Origin: Thysanoteuthis rhombus
Taxonomy: Eukaryota > Mollusca > Cephalopoda > Oegopsida > Thysanoteuthidae
NCBI GenBank assembly: GCA_963457665.1
Contig: OY735218.1
Coordinates: 43,157,348 to 43,221,347 of the forward strand
Direction: 5' to 3'
Length of the DNA stretch: 64,000 nucleotides
The position numbers and the translations under genes are program-made. The notes beneath the pieces were generated by a model. It saw nothing but the letters and a program-made list of their open reading frames with translations. It was not told the DNA's origin and ran no database searches. Positions within the stretch are counted from its first letter, which is position 1, and each line of letters begins with the position of its first letter. Shown here piece by piece: positions 37,250 to 49,400 of this stretch.

Positions 37250-37910
37250 TGGATTTTTTAAAAAAACGATTGACTTTTCATTTTCTATGATTTGTGCAAT
37301 AGGATTATTTCCACGGAACTCTTGTTTAACAATTTATTGAAGTAAATTGTCAAATGTGTACTATTTGTTCTGTATATATACGATAAGATTTAGTATTTGA
37401 AATGTCGTGTATGATATTCATAGAGAAAAATAAGACACATTTGCTCGTTTGTTAAAAGAGGGCGAAAATGTAACTGAAAAAGAAATAATAATTTACATAC
37501 ATATTTGCTTGTCTTTGATGAATTCCATAATTTTCCTTTGATTTTATTTACGATTGTATGTGTACAGACACACTATATACGATATGGTTTAGTCATTGGC
37601 GAAAATTATTGAAGTGAAGAAGTAATAATATAATTCATGCATTTTCTTGTTTTTCTTCGATGAATTTTCTCACGCTTTAAAAAAAATTTTTTTTACCATT
37701 TGTAACTTTAATCAAGAAAATGCCAACATCTTTTTTAATTATATTCCCCAAAATATCGGTTGACTTTTTATTTCCTATAACTAATACGATGTGGTTATTT
37801 TACGGGACGCTATTTTGACAATTTATGGAAAAAAATATGTTGTAAAATGAAATTATAAGTTTTATTTATGAAAGATAAGATTTAGTATTTAATACATTTA
37901 TCAGGCACCT
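37250..37910. repeat. Diverged direct repeat
   Basis: The segment around 37260-37410 (CGATTGACTTTTCATTTTC ... GATAAGATTTAGTATTTG) recurs at 37757-37895 (CGGTTGACTTTTTATTTCC ... GATAAGATTTAGTATTTA), with a weaker intermediate copy near 37555-37680. Old, AT-rich, unclassified. Confidence 0.6.
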
Positions 37911-38774
37911 TACATACTAGGCATAAACAGTTTTGAGCAAAGAAGAATTACAATCTATATTACAACATGAGTACATATGATTAATACGACAAAAATGGAG
38001 ATTTTAATGGCACAATGTTTACTCACCTTTGCTGAGTTCATTTCTGAATTTGAATGTTTTTAATCTTATCATATGGAAATTTGTAAAGTGGAAATTTACA
38101 AAGGGCGTGAATACAGATTAAATGAAACAAGTAAATAAAATAATTTTAAGCTATTGTTGCCTTAGATTTCGCGGCACCACAGTAATTTTTCTTCACGAAT
38201 TTTGAAATTGAAATGGAAAAAGGATAGTGTTTACGGTTAATTTGGATTTTTCATTCTTATTTTTAAATGTTGAATTGGATTTTAATTTGCACCCGATATG
38301 TTTGTGATAACCATTGAAAACAGAGAAATAGTTAGAGATTACAAAACTTAGAAGAATTGAAAATTCGCTGCATAAAAAAGGTTTTCTCATTTTATTAAAA
38401 AAAGATTTCAATTAAAACAATATTGATTCTTTCTTCATTAGGCTTACAAATGGCAAAAATGTAGAGAAATTAAGGAATTTGTCAAAGAATAACAAGTAAA
38501 TATATATGTTACTCCTTTTCCATAAGTTCTTAAAATAGGTTCCCGTTAAAATAACCCTATTGCACTAACTGTAGACAATAAAAAGTCAATCAGCCTTTTT
38601 GGAAGTTCAACAGGAGATTAAGGAAAACCCTAAAATTGATTCCTTTTGTTTCTGGTTAATTTGCTACGTCGTAACTTGATGACTAAAAGATCATTCAGTC
38701 AACGGAGACTCAGCAAATAAACCGGTGGTCAAAGGAAACTTGGGAAAATGAACGCCACTTTCTGTTAGTCTCTC
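37911..38774. other. Unannotated AT-rich DNA
   Basis: No gene or repeat recognised. Confidence 0.5.
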
Positions 38775-39240
38775 CGTTTGTCTGTCCACACGATATTTCC
38801 CAAATTGCTAAATAATTTTCTATTAAATTTCCTGAAAGCGTGGCCAATGGGGCGAGGAAGAGTTCAATTTGTGGTGGTTCCAGGAATTTTCAATTGAGAG
38901 ATATTTTCTTTTTTTGCTCTTCATATATTTTGATATATACTTATGACTTTCCACAATATTTCCAGAAATTTTCAACGAATTTCTATGAAATGTTGTGTGA
39001 GTATAGATAATAGGCTCTGAGGGAAGTGAATGAATATTTGGGCAGATCCATACACGATAACCTTGGCTACATCGTAGTTATATGGCCAGATCATATCGCC
39101 AAAATACCATGTCTGTCCACATGATCTCTGCGAAAGTTCTCAATGAATTTCTGTGAAATTCTGAGGTAAGCAGGGCCATAGGCTATGAAAGAAGTGATTA
39201 AATCTTTTGGTGTGGATCCATGCATAATTAATACCCTGAC
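38775..39240. repeat. Unclassified tandem repeat, about 170 bp, three diverged units
   Basis: Units begin at about 38776 (GTCTGTCCACACGATATTTC), 38950 (CCACAATATTTCCAGAAATT) and 39112 (GTCTGTCCACATGATCTCTG). Each is followed by a GAATTTCTATGAAAT-like block. The last two also share ATAGGCT..GAA..AGTGA and GATCCAT.CA. Class unknown. Confidence 0.65.
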
Positions 39241-40042
39241 AATGGCGTTGCAAAAACTATGAGCTTTTTTCTTCTGCCTTGATTTCTTTTTTATACCCCT
39301 ACTTTCTTGTTTTTTTGGATTTTAACTTTTGTTTCCTTTTACCTCAACTTTCCCACCCCTCCATATTTATTCAAAATGATGCAATTTTTGAAAATATCTT
39401 TTTTCTTTCATGATTATTTATTTTCTTCACTTGCTTTATCTTCATCTATCTTGTTCGTCCCTTCATTGCTGATCCTTTCTTTTCATTTCTTGCTCTCTCC
39501 CTTTAGATCATTTTTCTGTTCTCTTCCAATTTCAGTTCGAACTTTTTCTCTTTCCATTAATCACTTTCACTTTCATTCTTATTTTCCTGTATTTCGCACC
39601 ATTTTCTCTCAAGCATGAGCGCTGATGGATTGCTTTCGGCAACAAGACGAGAAAATCTAAGCAACTTCTTTTTTTTTTTTTTCTAGATGTGAATTGAGAT
39701 TGTGACTCTCTGAGCTTCGGTGCAGATGTTTGTTCGTTTCTGTCTCTGTGAAAAGTGATTATTTTGTTCTAGTTCGTCATTGTACATCTTGATGAACCTT
39801 TATGCTGCAAAGAAGTCTGTTTTTGTTGGCATTTGTATGTACGTGTATGTGCATGCATACGTGTGTGAATGTATGTGTGTGTGTAAAAGAGAGAGTGTAC
39901 TTCTAAAACTGTTGTTTTCACGTGTGTATTATTGTTGCAGTTATTGTCTTCTTGGTATACATATCAATAAAGTCTGTTTCATTGTGCATTTTTATAGATC
40001 AATTTTGGTACATTTTCATGCATACAAATATAATATATGCAT
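39241..40042. other. Pyrimidine-rich, otherwise unannotated DNA
   Basis: 39280-39620 is T- and C-rich on the plus strand, producing a spurious 103-codon frame. 39780-40000 has a few GTATGTGTG runs. No gene seen. Confidence 0.5.
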
Positions 40043-40374
40043 GAGCTGCTCGCTTTGTGTAATGGTTAGCACGTCAGCCTCACATGCAGAAGATCATAGG
40101 TTCGTTTACCGATACGAGCGAACAGTGTTGAAAACTCTCGACAAGTTTCCTGTTGCACTCAGCAGCTAATTGAGTACACAACAAACTGTGAAAAGCATGT
40201 ATCAGTGTATTGTTACAGTGTCCCAAGGACCAAAAATGAGCATACCTTCCCCCATCTTTCAAGATGTCTGGCCAACATGGAAGATTGGGGCTGACTGTAA
40301 CATCGCACGGCAAGCGTTTCTGATAGAAAATGATAACCTTGGGTGTTTACATTTATAAGTACATACATACATAT
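40043..40374 (+). mobile_element. tRNA-derived SINE (family 2)
   Basis: The head has pol III promoter-like boxes: an A-box-like TAATGGTTAGCAC at about 40060-40072 and a B-box-like GGTTCGTTTACC at 40099-40110, 28 bases apart. A 230-base body follows, then a (CATA)n tail. The missing folded acceptor stem and the long body exclude a working tRNA gene. Confidence 0.75.
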
Positions 40375-40432
40375 GATCGTATACATTCTTATTTTCTATG
40401 ATTCCCATGAGTTTTTGTGTATATTCAGTGTT

Positions 40433-40886
40433 ATACTAAGTACACAATACGAGTGCAATATTAAGTAATAAGTACACAATATAAGTGCAATACTAAGTAC
40501 TAAGTACACAATATAAGTGCAATACTAAGTACTAAGTACACAATATAAGTGCAATACTAAGTACTAAGTACACAATATAAGTGCAATACTAAGTACTAAG
40601 TACACAATATAAGTGCAATACTAAGTACTAAGTACACAATATAAGTGCAATACTAAGTACTAAGTACACAATATAAGTGCAATACTAAGTACTAAGTACA
40701 CAATATAAGTGCAATACTAAGTACTAAGTACACAATATAAGTGCAATACTAAGTACTAAGTACACAATATAAGTGCAATACTAAGTATCAAGTACACAAT
40801 ACAAGTGCAATACTAAGTACTAAGTACACAATACAAGTGCAATACTAAGTACTAAGTACACAATACAAGTGCAATACTAAGTACTG
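40433..40886. repeat. 32-bp minisatellite, about 14 units
   Basis: The unit is AAGTACACAATATAAGTGCA plus ATACTAAGTACT, 32 bp. Middle units are nearly identical. The last three carry ACAAG in place of ATAAG, and the first is shortened, so units at the two edges form variant groups. Confidence 0.96.
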
Positions 40887-41639
40887 AAGCTATGCCCTGA
40901 TATTGCAAGAAGCTACGCAATTATCATTTTGATCTTGTAGAAAGTTACAGTAAGCATATGATGCAAGAGTGAATAGAAATTGAACCATTATACAAATAAT
41001 AAAGAGTTGCTTCATTAACAATCTGAATCTGATTTAATGTTTTAAGCTGATAACTAAAATTATTTTCTCGATTCCATAAAAACTAAAATGTAGTAGGGAC
41101 AGAGTGATTTGTTGAGAATGTCTTTACGCGGTAAGAAGAAAGGGAAAAAGAAAATAAAAGCGAGCGACTAATTGTCCTTTGTCGAATTGCCGGGCTAGGG
41201 CCTTGGGATGCTTGTACACCCTCCTTCTGAGCTCCTGCTCTTCTGAGCCCCTGTCCTTTGGAAAATCTGTGCATGTCACTGGAAGAGATCATACAGATGC
41301 TTAAGTGGAAGAGCTGTTGGTTTGTAGATCTTAGGTTATGTCTCTCATTCCGGCCATAAAAGCGTTCTAAAATGTTGTATGAATTCTGTTCATGTTCCAA
41401 CTTGCAATTCCAAAAATAATAATTCAATGCTTGACCATTACTTGGATGTTGCATGTAATATAGATCTTTTAAAAGTTATGTTTTTTGTGTGCCCATGCCT
41501 CGCCTTCTATACTATCTTTTCATACGCATTTTAAGCACAGATTTATCCACTATGAGTTGTGTCGTTATTCTCTCCTGTCGATAAACACAGATTTTTTCTG
41601 CTTCAACAAAATAAAAGTAAAATAGATCGAGGCTCGCCA
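40887..41639. other. Unannotated DNA
   Basis: A 123-codon minus frame (41454-41083) includes a Gly/Arg/Ala/Gln-rich block near 41170-41260. No family recognised. Confidence 0.4.
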
Positions 41640-41830
41640 ACCAACCATCCCAAGTAAAATAAAGCCCTCTTGTCTTTTGGCTTTCTCACTGTCAAACATT
41701 TATTATACATTTACAAGTTACTGGCTAATCTAAAGACGCTGATTGGCGAGATACATCTAATCAAATTACGTTGCAATACACAAAATGTCCCTTTCAATCT
41801 CGGTTGATTTGCTTAGATTTGTTTGCTTGT
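41640..41830 (+). repeat. Unclassified repeat B, copy 1
   Basis: Shares CAAGTTACTGGC, GACG.TGATTGG.GAGA and a CTCGGTTGATTTG-type block in the same order with 43240-43400. Confidence 0.55.
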
Positions 41831-43239
41831 GGGTTTACATGCATCGTCCTTCAGAGATGCAATGACTTTTGTGGTGGCAAACTATTGTTTGACATTTGAA
41901 TTGGCTGAGATGTTAGACTATCTATCATGCATGCGATCAGAAAAGTCCGCTGCAATATGATAAAGAAAAGAAAATATACTTTCTCTTAGCACTCTCCTCT
42001 TACATAGCCAGACACCTCATATACTGTCACTATGGTCTTCTGTTCATAGTATTCCATTCGAAGAATTGATTGTTGATGAATACCATACAATTCACAGTGG
42101 GCAACAATATACCCCATAGAGCAAATCTCTATCGCAGACAATTTCATCACTAATCCACTTTTTTGTTCATTTGCTTATTGACAACAAAGAGTGACATGGT
42201 TCTCTTTTCGATGATCTTCAGTTTGCGAAAATCAACAATCGCTTACCTATCTGAGGTTGATGTAGCCTTTGACTCTTTCGACCTATTCTGTGATATCGAT
42301 TAGTATTGGAATATTTTGCAACTGTTTCTTGGAGAGCCCTGCTGGTTCAATTTTTTGAATCCCCCCCCCCCTTTTGAGAGTTATAAAAAAAATGGACTTT
42401 ATGGTGAAGCCATCGTCCGTACTATATATTGTTGAGAAAAAAAAACTGTCTACTGTGTAAGGCTCATTTGAAAAATTAAATCTCAACTATAGTAACAACT
42501 TGGATGTAATTTTGTAACTTATTCCTTTCTTTACAAGAGATGGACCATAATGAATCGATTAAGTATGTAATTTCTTCAAGATAAATTCGTTGCAAGACAA
42601 AACTTTCTTTTTTAAATCCAGGAATCTCTACAAAAACAATGAGATCGATGGACTTTCTGATCTTTTGAGAATTTATTACTTTGTATGTTTTTGAAACAAC
42701 CCATAGAATAATGTAATGCAAGAGAAGAGTTCATGCGGCAGAAAAGCTTGGGGAAAAGGCTTGTCAGTCACTGACTATCCCACTCATAACCCGTTAATAT
42801 TAATGTTAACTCTTTCATCAAAAGAATCCATCCGTCAGTTACACCCCCATCCATCATGATAAATACATTCGTCAGTTACACCCATTCATCATAATAAATC
42901 CATACATCAGTTACATACTTCCCATTCGCCCAAAAAAATATATGCAACCTTAATTATTTCTCACCATATTCAAAAAGTTGTCATATGCAATGATGGCGAG
43001 AGAAAATGCTCTATTAAATATATTAATCGAAAAGTGGGAAATTAGCTTGAGACGCACTCTTTCCTGTACATCGTATTCTAGATGACGATGATATAGATAG
43101 ATGCTTTACATCTGTGTGATTAACTCTCTCATGCCAAGAACAAGCTAGAGGAAAAATGTGATGAAAAAAAGGAGAGGAAAAAGTCTTCAAGACAAGGAAA
43201 CGAAAAAGTAGTCAAAAGAGTATAAAGGTTTCTTTTGTT
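41831..43239. other. Unannotated DNA with a small tandem repeat at 42830-42925
   Basis: About three units of TCCATACATCAGTTACA-type sequence (roughly 37 bp) lie at 42825-42925. Nothing else recognised. Confidence 0.5.
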
Positions 43240-43400
43240 TTTTCGAGTGTCGAATATTGACTGTTTATATGCAAGTTACTGGCCAACTTGGAGACGTTGA
43301 TTGGTGAGAATCAGATTACGACACACTGCACAGAATATTTAATTCAAACTTGGTTGGTCTCGATTTGTTCTTTTCCAAGGAAGCGCTCCTTTCTAAGATT
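43240..43400 (+). repeat. Unclassified repeat B, copy 2
   Basis: Same block order as 41640-41830, diverged. Class unknown. Confidence 0.55.
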
Positions 43401-44737
43401 TGGCATTCCTTAGAGCATCACTGTGCAGCATGAAAGTTGTAATAGTAAAATTCATCTCGGATCATAATTATATTTAAATATCTTTGTGCATAACTGTATT
43501 CCTATTTCTCTTTTGATTCTGTGTAAGCTAAGTGTAAGTTGCAGGAATATTGCATTGCTATTTCCACAACGGCTATTTTGCCCTCTCGAAATTCTGTCTT
43601 TACCCTTCTGTTTAGTTTGATTTTTATCATGTAGAGTTTCCTTATGTTCTACATATCTAGTCTATAATAATTATCAATACAGGATTACGTAGGCACCTGG
43701 CAGGAATCTTTAATGCTAGTGCATATATGTATTCAATTATTAATGCTGGAAAATCTATGAATAAATAACTGATCGCCTTACTGTGGCAATAGTAATTAAT
43801 TTGTCTGTGGAGCCCTTCTAATAAAATGACAAGTCTGTTCAGCAGTTAGCCACAACCGTGGACGGTTTTGAAAATTCCATTCGTTCCGGGTCTAAATTCT
43901 ATTTGCCATAATTCTTGAAAGGATTCATCACACACGCGCATGCGCATATGCAAGAAATTATCAGACGAAAATTTCGTCCATCTTCGCTCGCGTTTCCATT
44001 TGACGAAGTTAGAAATTTATCGATCGAAATACTGAGAAGAAAAAGTTTGCAGGCAGAGAAAAAATAAAATTACGTTTCTCTCAGCATTCTATCAATTCTT
44101 TCTGCCTCTCCTCTAACCTCACTTATTTCTTTTTATGTGTTAGTGTGGTATGAGTGAGCCTTCAATTCACACACACACACACACGCACGCACGCACGCAC
44201 ACACACACACACACACACACACCGAAGCAAGCAATATGTTGCAGCTTGTAAAAGAAACAGTCTTCTATTTTTCTACAATGAAAGCTAGCCAGCACGTACA
44301 AATGCATTTGTTATGCCCCTGCACATGCATGATGGAATATACGCCATTTTTCTTTACTTGGACTTGTCGATCGAGCAAGTATATCTGGCTGGTAGTACGA
44401 AGCTTTACAGGGTATCTTTTTCTAAAATTTTAATTTAGCTACATGATATTTTTCACTTGTGACCTCATAAAACTTTGATTGATTTGTTAGTAATGAACAA
44501 CTCGTAGAGTTTGGCTAATTGGTTCACTCAATTATTGCATTAAGTAAAATTTCATAAATTATCTTCAAAAGTAGATTGAGGATTCTTTATGGAGTTAATA
44601 ACGCTAATCTAGGAGTAATCCACCTTACTTCCTTTTTGTTGTTTCTTAGGAAGAAAATGCAGAGCAGCAGAATGTTTTTTTATTTTTAGATACAGTGCAA
44701 TTGCAAAACTATTTGATTAATGCCGTCATTTTTATTG

Positions 44738-44738
<1 letters not shown>
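43401..44738. other. Unannotated DNA with (CA)n at 44163-44221
   Basis: CA units with a few CACG variants at 44163-44221. A 65-codon frame after it (44236-44433) has no family. No gene seen. Confidence 0.5.

Positions 44739-44807
<69 letters not shown>
44739..44807. repeat. (TA)n microsatellite
   Basis: About 33 TA units. A shorter (TA)n lies at 45059-45073 on the far side of the next element. Confidence 0.96.
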
Positions 44808-44808
<1 letters not shown>

Positions 44809-45058
44809 GACACATATCAGGATGCCTCCAGCAGCCTGATAACAAATTTTTTACTCACAAGGCAATGCTCCTGATGGTGGACTGAGGTTCTACATCAAAG
44901 CTTTAACCCCTAAAAGCATGTACTCACACAGCACCCACCACTGAAGATGGGAATACATCCCAAAACATGTCTGGACCATTAACAAAAAAATATCTACGAA
45001 TAAGTGAACCTTACTTCAAACCACTTTATTCCCGAGTCTGTCTCACTCTTTATAGTTA
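44808..45058 (+). mobile_element. Unclassified element between two TA tracts, with a hammerhead-like hairpin
   Basis: A 250-bp non-repetitive insert bounded on both sides by (TA)n. Inside, 44934-44974 reads CCACCA, CTGAAGA, a hairpin (GGG pairing CCC), AAAA, CATGTC, TGG. The outer CCA/TGG can pair as a stem I. This mirrors a hammerhead, but GAAA is AAAA and one extra base precedes stem II, so activity is unlikely. It may derive from a Penelope-like or similar retroelement end. No RT present. Confidence 0.4.
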
Positions 45059-45073
45059 CTATATATATATATA

Positions 45074-46249
45074 TGTATGTGTGCATGTGTGTGTGTGCGT
45101 GTGTGTGTGACAGGTATTTTAAAATAAAGCAATATAAGTGAACTCAAATTAAAAATGAATGTGATAATGGAGCAATATCTCCGGCATAGCTGCAGTAATA
45201 ATTTGCTAAATCATTGCATTCAGTATTCATAAATTTCCTTGGTGATATTTAAAAAAGAATGATTTTAAAGAAAATTCTCTTATGTCATAAACACAGCAAC
45301 CAAAGAAGCTTCATGAAAAGAGTTTTTAGTCCTGTATTTGTGAAATTGGTTTTAAAATCGACAAACATTCGATTTTGTGGTTCGTATTTGATCGCTTGCC
45401 TCAAGTAGCAAATTCTTTGATCAGTTCCCAATCGAAAGCTCCAATTTCTCTCAGTTGAAAAAAATCTAATTATACTTCTGACTGAAAAAGCTATTTCATT
45501 TCACAGTTCAATCTCGGAACTGTATGAAGTCAAAGAAGCAACAATCATAAATATCTGTGATAAAAATGTTTTATCAAATGTCGACACTCTAAAACCCATC
45601 AGAAGTATACCTTATTGAAAACAAGGTTCTCATAAAAAAAAAACTGTCTTTGGAATATAGCAAAGCGAATGGAAATTTAATTTAAAGCTAAAAAAATGAA
45701 TTTCCAGAGATAATATGATTTGTTTATGAAAAGGCTAATTGATTATTGTAAAATCCGCTCAAACCAAGTGATAGTCATTCTTATTCATTAATGTCACACA
45801 GCACTGTAAGTTCTCAGTGTGGAGATCAAAGGTTACATTTTGAATTATGACTTTCTGATACCATCTTTTTCCTTTTTTTTTTCTTTTAGTCTCTTCCTAA
45901 ATGCACCATCATTATTTTCCTCCGTTTGTTTTTTCGAGTCTTTTCATTGTGTCATGGGAACACATAGGCTCACGGTATCAGGCTTTCTCACCGACGGTAG
46001 GACCGGAAGTTAGAAACATAGAGTCAATAAAGGATAATGATGCAGTACAATCGTTTTATGTAAGTCCAACTTGATGTTCCCATTTATAAGAAATACTGCA
46101 GTATCATCCGCTGATGACAGGTTACCTGAGTCAGTCTGTCATGGAAGTCGGTTGATTCCATCTGGTCCTTGTGCTTCCCAATCGACCATTTCCGAATCGC
46201 CTTCTGAGTAGCTTCACATCAGTCGCTGAGTGTTCATCATAAGTCTCCT
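45074..46249. other. Unannotated DNA; right end holds scraps of the R4/Dong 3' region
   Basis: No gene seen. At 46201-46252 the words AAGTCTCCTCAA and CGCTGAGTG recur from the LINE 3' UTR (46450-46640) just before TTATTATTATT. Confidence 0.45.
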
Positions 46250-46339
46250 CAATTATTATTATTCTTATTATTTGCAATCTCACACCAGTTAATAATTATA
46301 ATTATTATTTAATTATAATAATTATAATATTATTATTAA

Positions 46340-46436
<97 letters not shown>

Positions 46437-46437
46437 T
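46250..46437. repeat. (TAA)n/(TTA)n target zone with a 17-bp LINE footprint
   Basis: Mostly TTA and TAA triplets with imperfect inverted AT-rich parts. At 46273-46289 the bases GCAATCTCACACCAGTT interrupt it. They repeat the last bases of the LINE that ends at 46438 (GGAATCTCACACCAGTT), so a tiny LINE 3' end sits here with TAA repeats on each side. Confidence 0.85.
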
Positions 46438-49400
46438 CGGAATCTCACACCAGTTGCCTGGTGGTAACCGCTGGAGTTTGAGTGACAGCAAGTCTCCTCA
46501 AGTCTCCAGCCCTCCTCTCCTCGTACTCATAGATCGCAGTAATTCTGCGATTTACAGTTTCACACCGGTTGCCCAGTGGTTATCGCTGAAGGCTGAGTGA
46601 CAATAAGTCTCCCCAGGTCTTCAGCTAACGTCTCCTCTCTCTTTCGCATATCATGACAGAGCTACGCTTCGTTGCAGTCCTTATATCTCTAGCACCTTCC
46701 TCAGTATCCGTCCAGTGCCCAGCAGTGCTGTGGTCTGTACGGTCTCTATCCTCCCCCTAATCCCGATCTCCTCCAGTCTCTCCCTCAGCGTTTTGGGGAC
46801 AGTTCCTAGTGCGCCCACTATGACCGGTACTACCCTGGTTTTCATGTTCCACATTTTCTTTAACTCCCTTGCTAGGTCCTGGTATTTTTCCCTTTTCTCA
46901 CCCTCCTTCTTTTTTACTCTATGGTCTGCAGGTACAGCAACGTCTACTATTTGGCAGGCCCTCCTTTTTTTGTCTACTATTACTAAGTCCGGCCTTCTTG
47001 CCTGGATGAGGTGGTCAGTTTGGATGTCAAAGTCCCACAGTAGTTTGTGGTTGTCATTCTCCAAAACTGCCTCTGGCTTGTGCTGATACCACTTTTCCCC
47101 ATGGTTGAATCCCATTTGTTTACTTAGTTCCCAGTGTATCATCGTTGCTACTCTATCGTGTCTATGCTTATACTCCTTCTGGGCGAGTTGGCTACATTCA
47201 CTAGTTATGTGGTTTACTGTCTCATCTCTTTCACCGCACATGCGGCATTTGCTGTTTGTCTGTGTTCTGTCGATTTTTGCTTTTATGTAGTTTGTCCTTA
47301 TGCTTTTGTTTTGGGCTGCCATGATGAGCGATTCTGTTTCTCTCTTAAGGTTTCCCTTTCGTAACCACGTCCATGATTTCTCGTCTGCTATTTCTTTTAT
47401 CTGTCTTTTAAACTCGCCGTACAATTTTTTCCCTTCCCACTTTTCTTTTCTAGTTTGCTGTACTGTTCCATTGTTTTCTACTTTATTGTTTGTCGCACTA
47501 TCCCTCGCGCTCTTTATGATTTCTTCACTATTTGTTTGCACATATCTATTTAGGACTACTTTAGCTCTCTGGACACAATCTTCTATGCTGATGAGCCCCC
47601 TACCACCTTCTTTTCTCTTAACGTATAGCCTATCTGTATCATCCCTAGGATGTAATGCTTTATGCATCGTCATAAGTTTCCTTGTTCGCCTATCCATTGA
47701 TTGGAGCTCTTCCTTTGTCCATCCTAGGAATGGTCCTGTATACCTAATTACTGACACAGCCCAGGTGTTCATTCCTTTTATTAGATTTCTGCTATTTAAT
47801 TTGGTTTCTAATATTTTCCTTATCCTTCTGAGGTATTCTCTCTTAATTTTCTCCTTCATCTCTTCCCGTTTTATCGTGTCACATTCAAGGACACCTAGGT
47901 ACTTGTATCGGTCTTGTGCAGTCAATGCCCTAATCTTGTTGTTGTCCGGAAGTTCAATTCCCTCAGTCATTGAAAGCCTTCCTTTATGCATCACCATGAT
48001 TGCGCATTTTTCTATCCCAAACTCCATTCCTATGTCCTCACTATATTCCCTTACTTCGTTGAACAGAGTCTCAAGCTCTCCCCTGTTTTTTGCAAACAAT
48101 TTAATATCGTCCATGTACATTAAGTGGTTGACCTTACCTTTTGTTTTAGAGAAGTGGTATCCTTTGCTGTTTCTCAGGATTCTGTTAAGCGGTATCATTG
48201 TTAGAACAAATAATAGTGGGGACAACGAGTCTCCTTGGAAGATTCCCCTTTTTATCCCTACCTCGGCTAGTTTGTCCCCTGCGGCTGTCAAATCTACTTT
48301 CCAGTTTTTCATCGAATTACCAATGAATTTAACCACCGGTTCGCTAATTTTGAACATTCTAAGGCATTCAAGTATCCAGCTATGTGGAATCATATCGTAT
48401 GCCTTTTTGTAATCTATCCATCCCATTGCGATATTCTTTCTCCTTTTCCTTACTTCTTTTGAGATCATCTGGTCTATGTAGAGTAAATCGTTTGCCCCTT
48501 TGGTTCCTATCCTACACCCTTTCTGTTCTTCTGGTAGTAGCCCCCTTCTATCCATTGACATGTATATTCTCTCTGCTATTTGCCCGGTCAGGATTTTCCA
48601 CATAAGTGGTAGGCAAGTGATTGGTCTATAGTTGCTTGCTATGTTCCCCTTCCCCAGGTCTTTTTGGATGAGGGTGGTTCTGCCTTTAGTCATCCATTCT
48701 GGTGCTTTGCCTTCATTTAGACAATTTTGGAGTAGGTGGGTGAGTCTACCGTGTAACGCGGTGAACTTTTTGAACCAATACCCATGGATCCCGTCGGGAC
48801 CCGGTGCTTTCCAGTTGGCTACTTTCCTAAGAGTATGTTTCAATGTGGTCTCATTCAGTACTATTGGTTCTCCCTTGTCTATATCTTCTAGTTCTTTTCT
48901 CATGTTTCCTAGCCATTGCGGTGTTACATTGTGTCTTTTTGGGTGCCCCCATATGCTATTCCAATAGTTCTTGGCCTCTGTGGCATCTGGTTTTATGTCC
49001 TGCCTTCTTTCCCCATTTAAATCTTGGTAAAACTTTTTCTCATTGTTTTGGAATGTGCGGTTTTGTGTGTATTGGGCCGATCTTAGTCTGTATCTTTTTA
49101 GTCTTGCCTCTTTAGCTAGTCTTTTCTGGTGTAACTCTTCGACTACAGTTGCGATGCCTTTTTGCGCTACCTTATATTTGTTATAAAGTCTTACTCGTGG
49201 TCTGTCTGTGTGTGGTGTATTTCTAAGCAGTACTTCGTCTCTCTGTAGTTGGGAGATCTGCCTTTGTAACCTTCTCTCCCAGTTAGGTTTCCCTTCCCTA
49301 TTATTGCTCAGGTTCCTATCTTGTGTTGTGAAACTTTGTGCTACCATTTTCGCCCCTGCATAAATTAGGTTGTCGAGTTCTAGGAGGGTGTCTGTTTCTA

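Noticed and set aside
40043-40120. Functional tRNA gene
   Set aside because: A and B boxes are present but no acceptor-stem pairing, and it is continuous with a SINE body and tail.
40433-40886. CRISPR-like array
   Set aside because: Units are contiguous without unique spacers, so it is a minisatellite. No CRISPR-type array occurs in the window.
42205-42232. CTGAAGA...GAAA on the minus strand
   Set aside because: Only five bases lie between the boxes, too few for stem II.
46107-46150. Hammerhead-like CTGATGA with a CAGG/CCTG stem
   Set aside because: No GAAA follows the stem, and stem I is absent.
47300-48412. 370-codon plus-strand frame
   Set aside because: Lies antisense to the LINE ORF, with hydrophobic low-quality composition. 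It is the shadow of a well-supported ORF on the other strand, as are the other plus frames from 46.7 to 50.2 kb.
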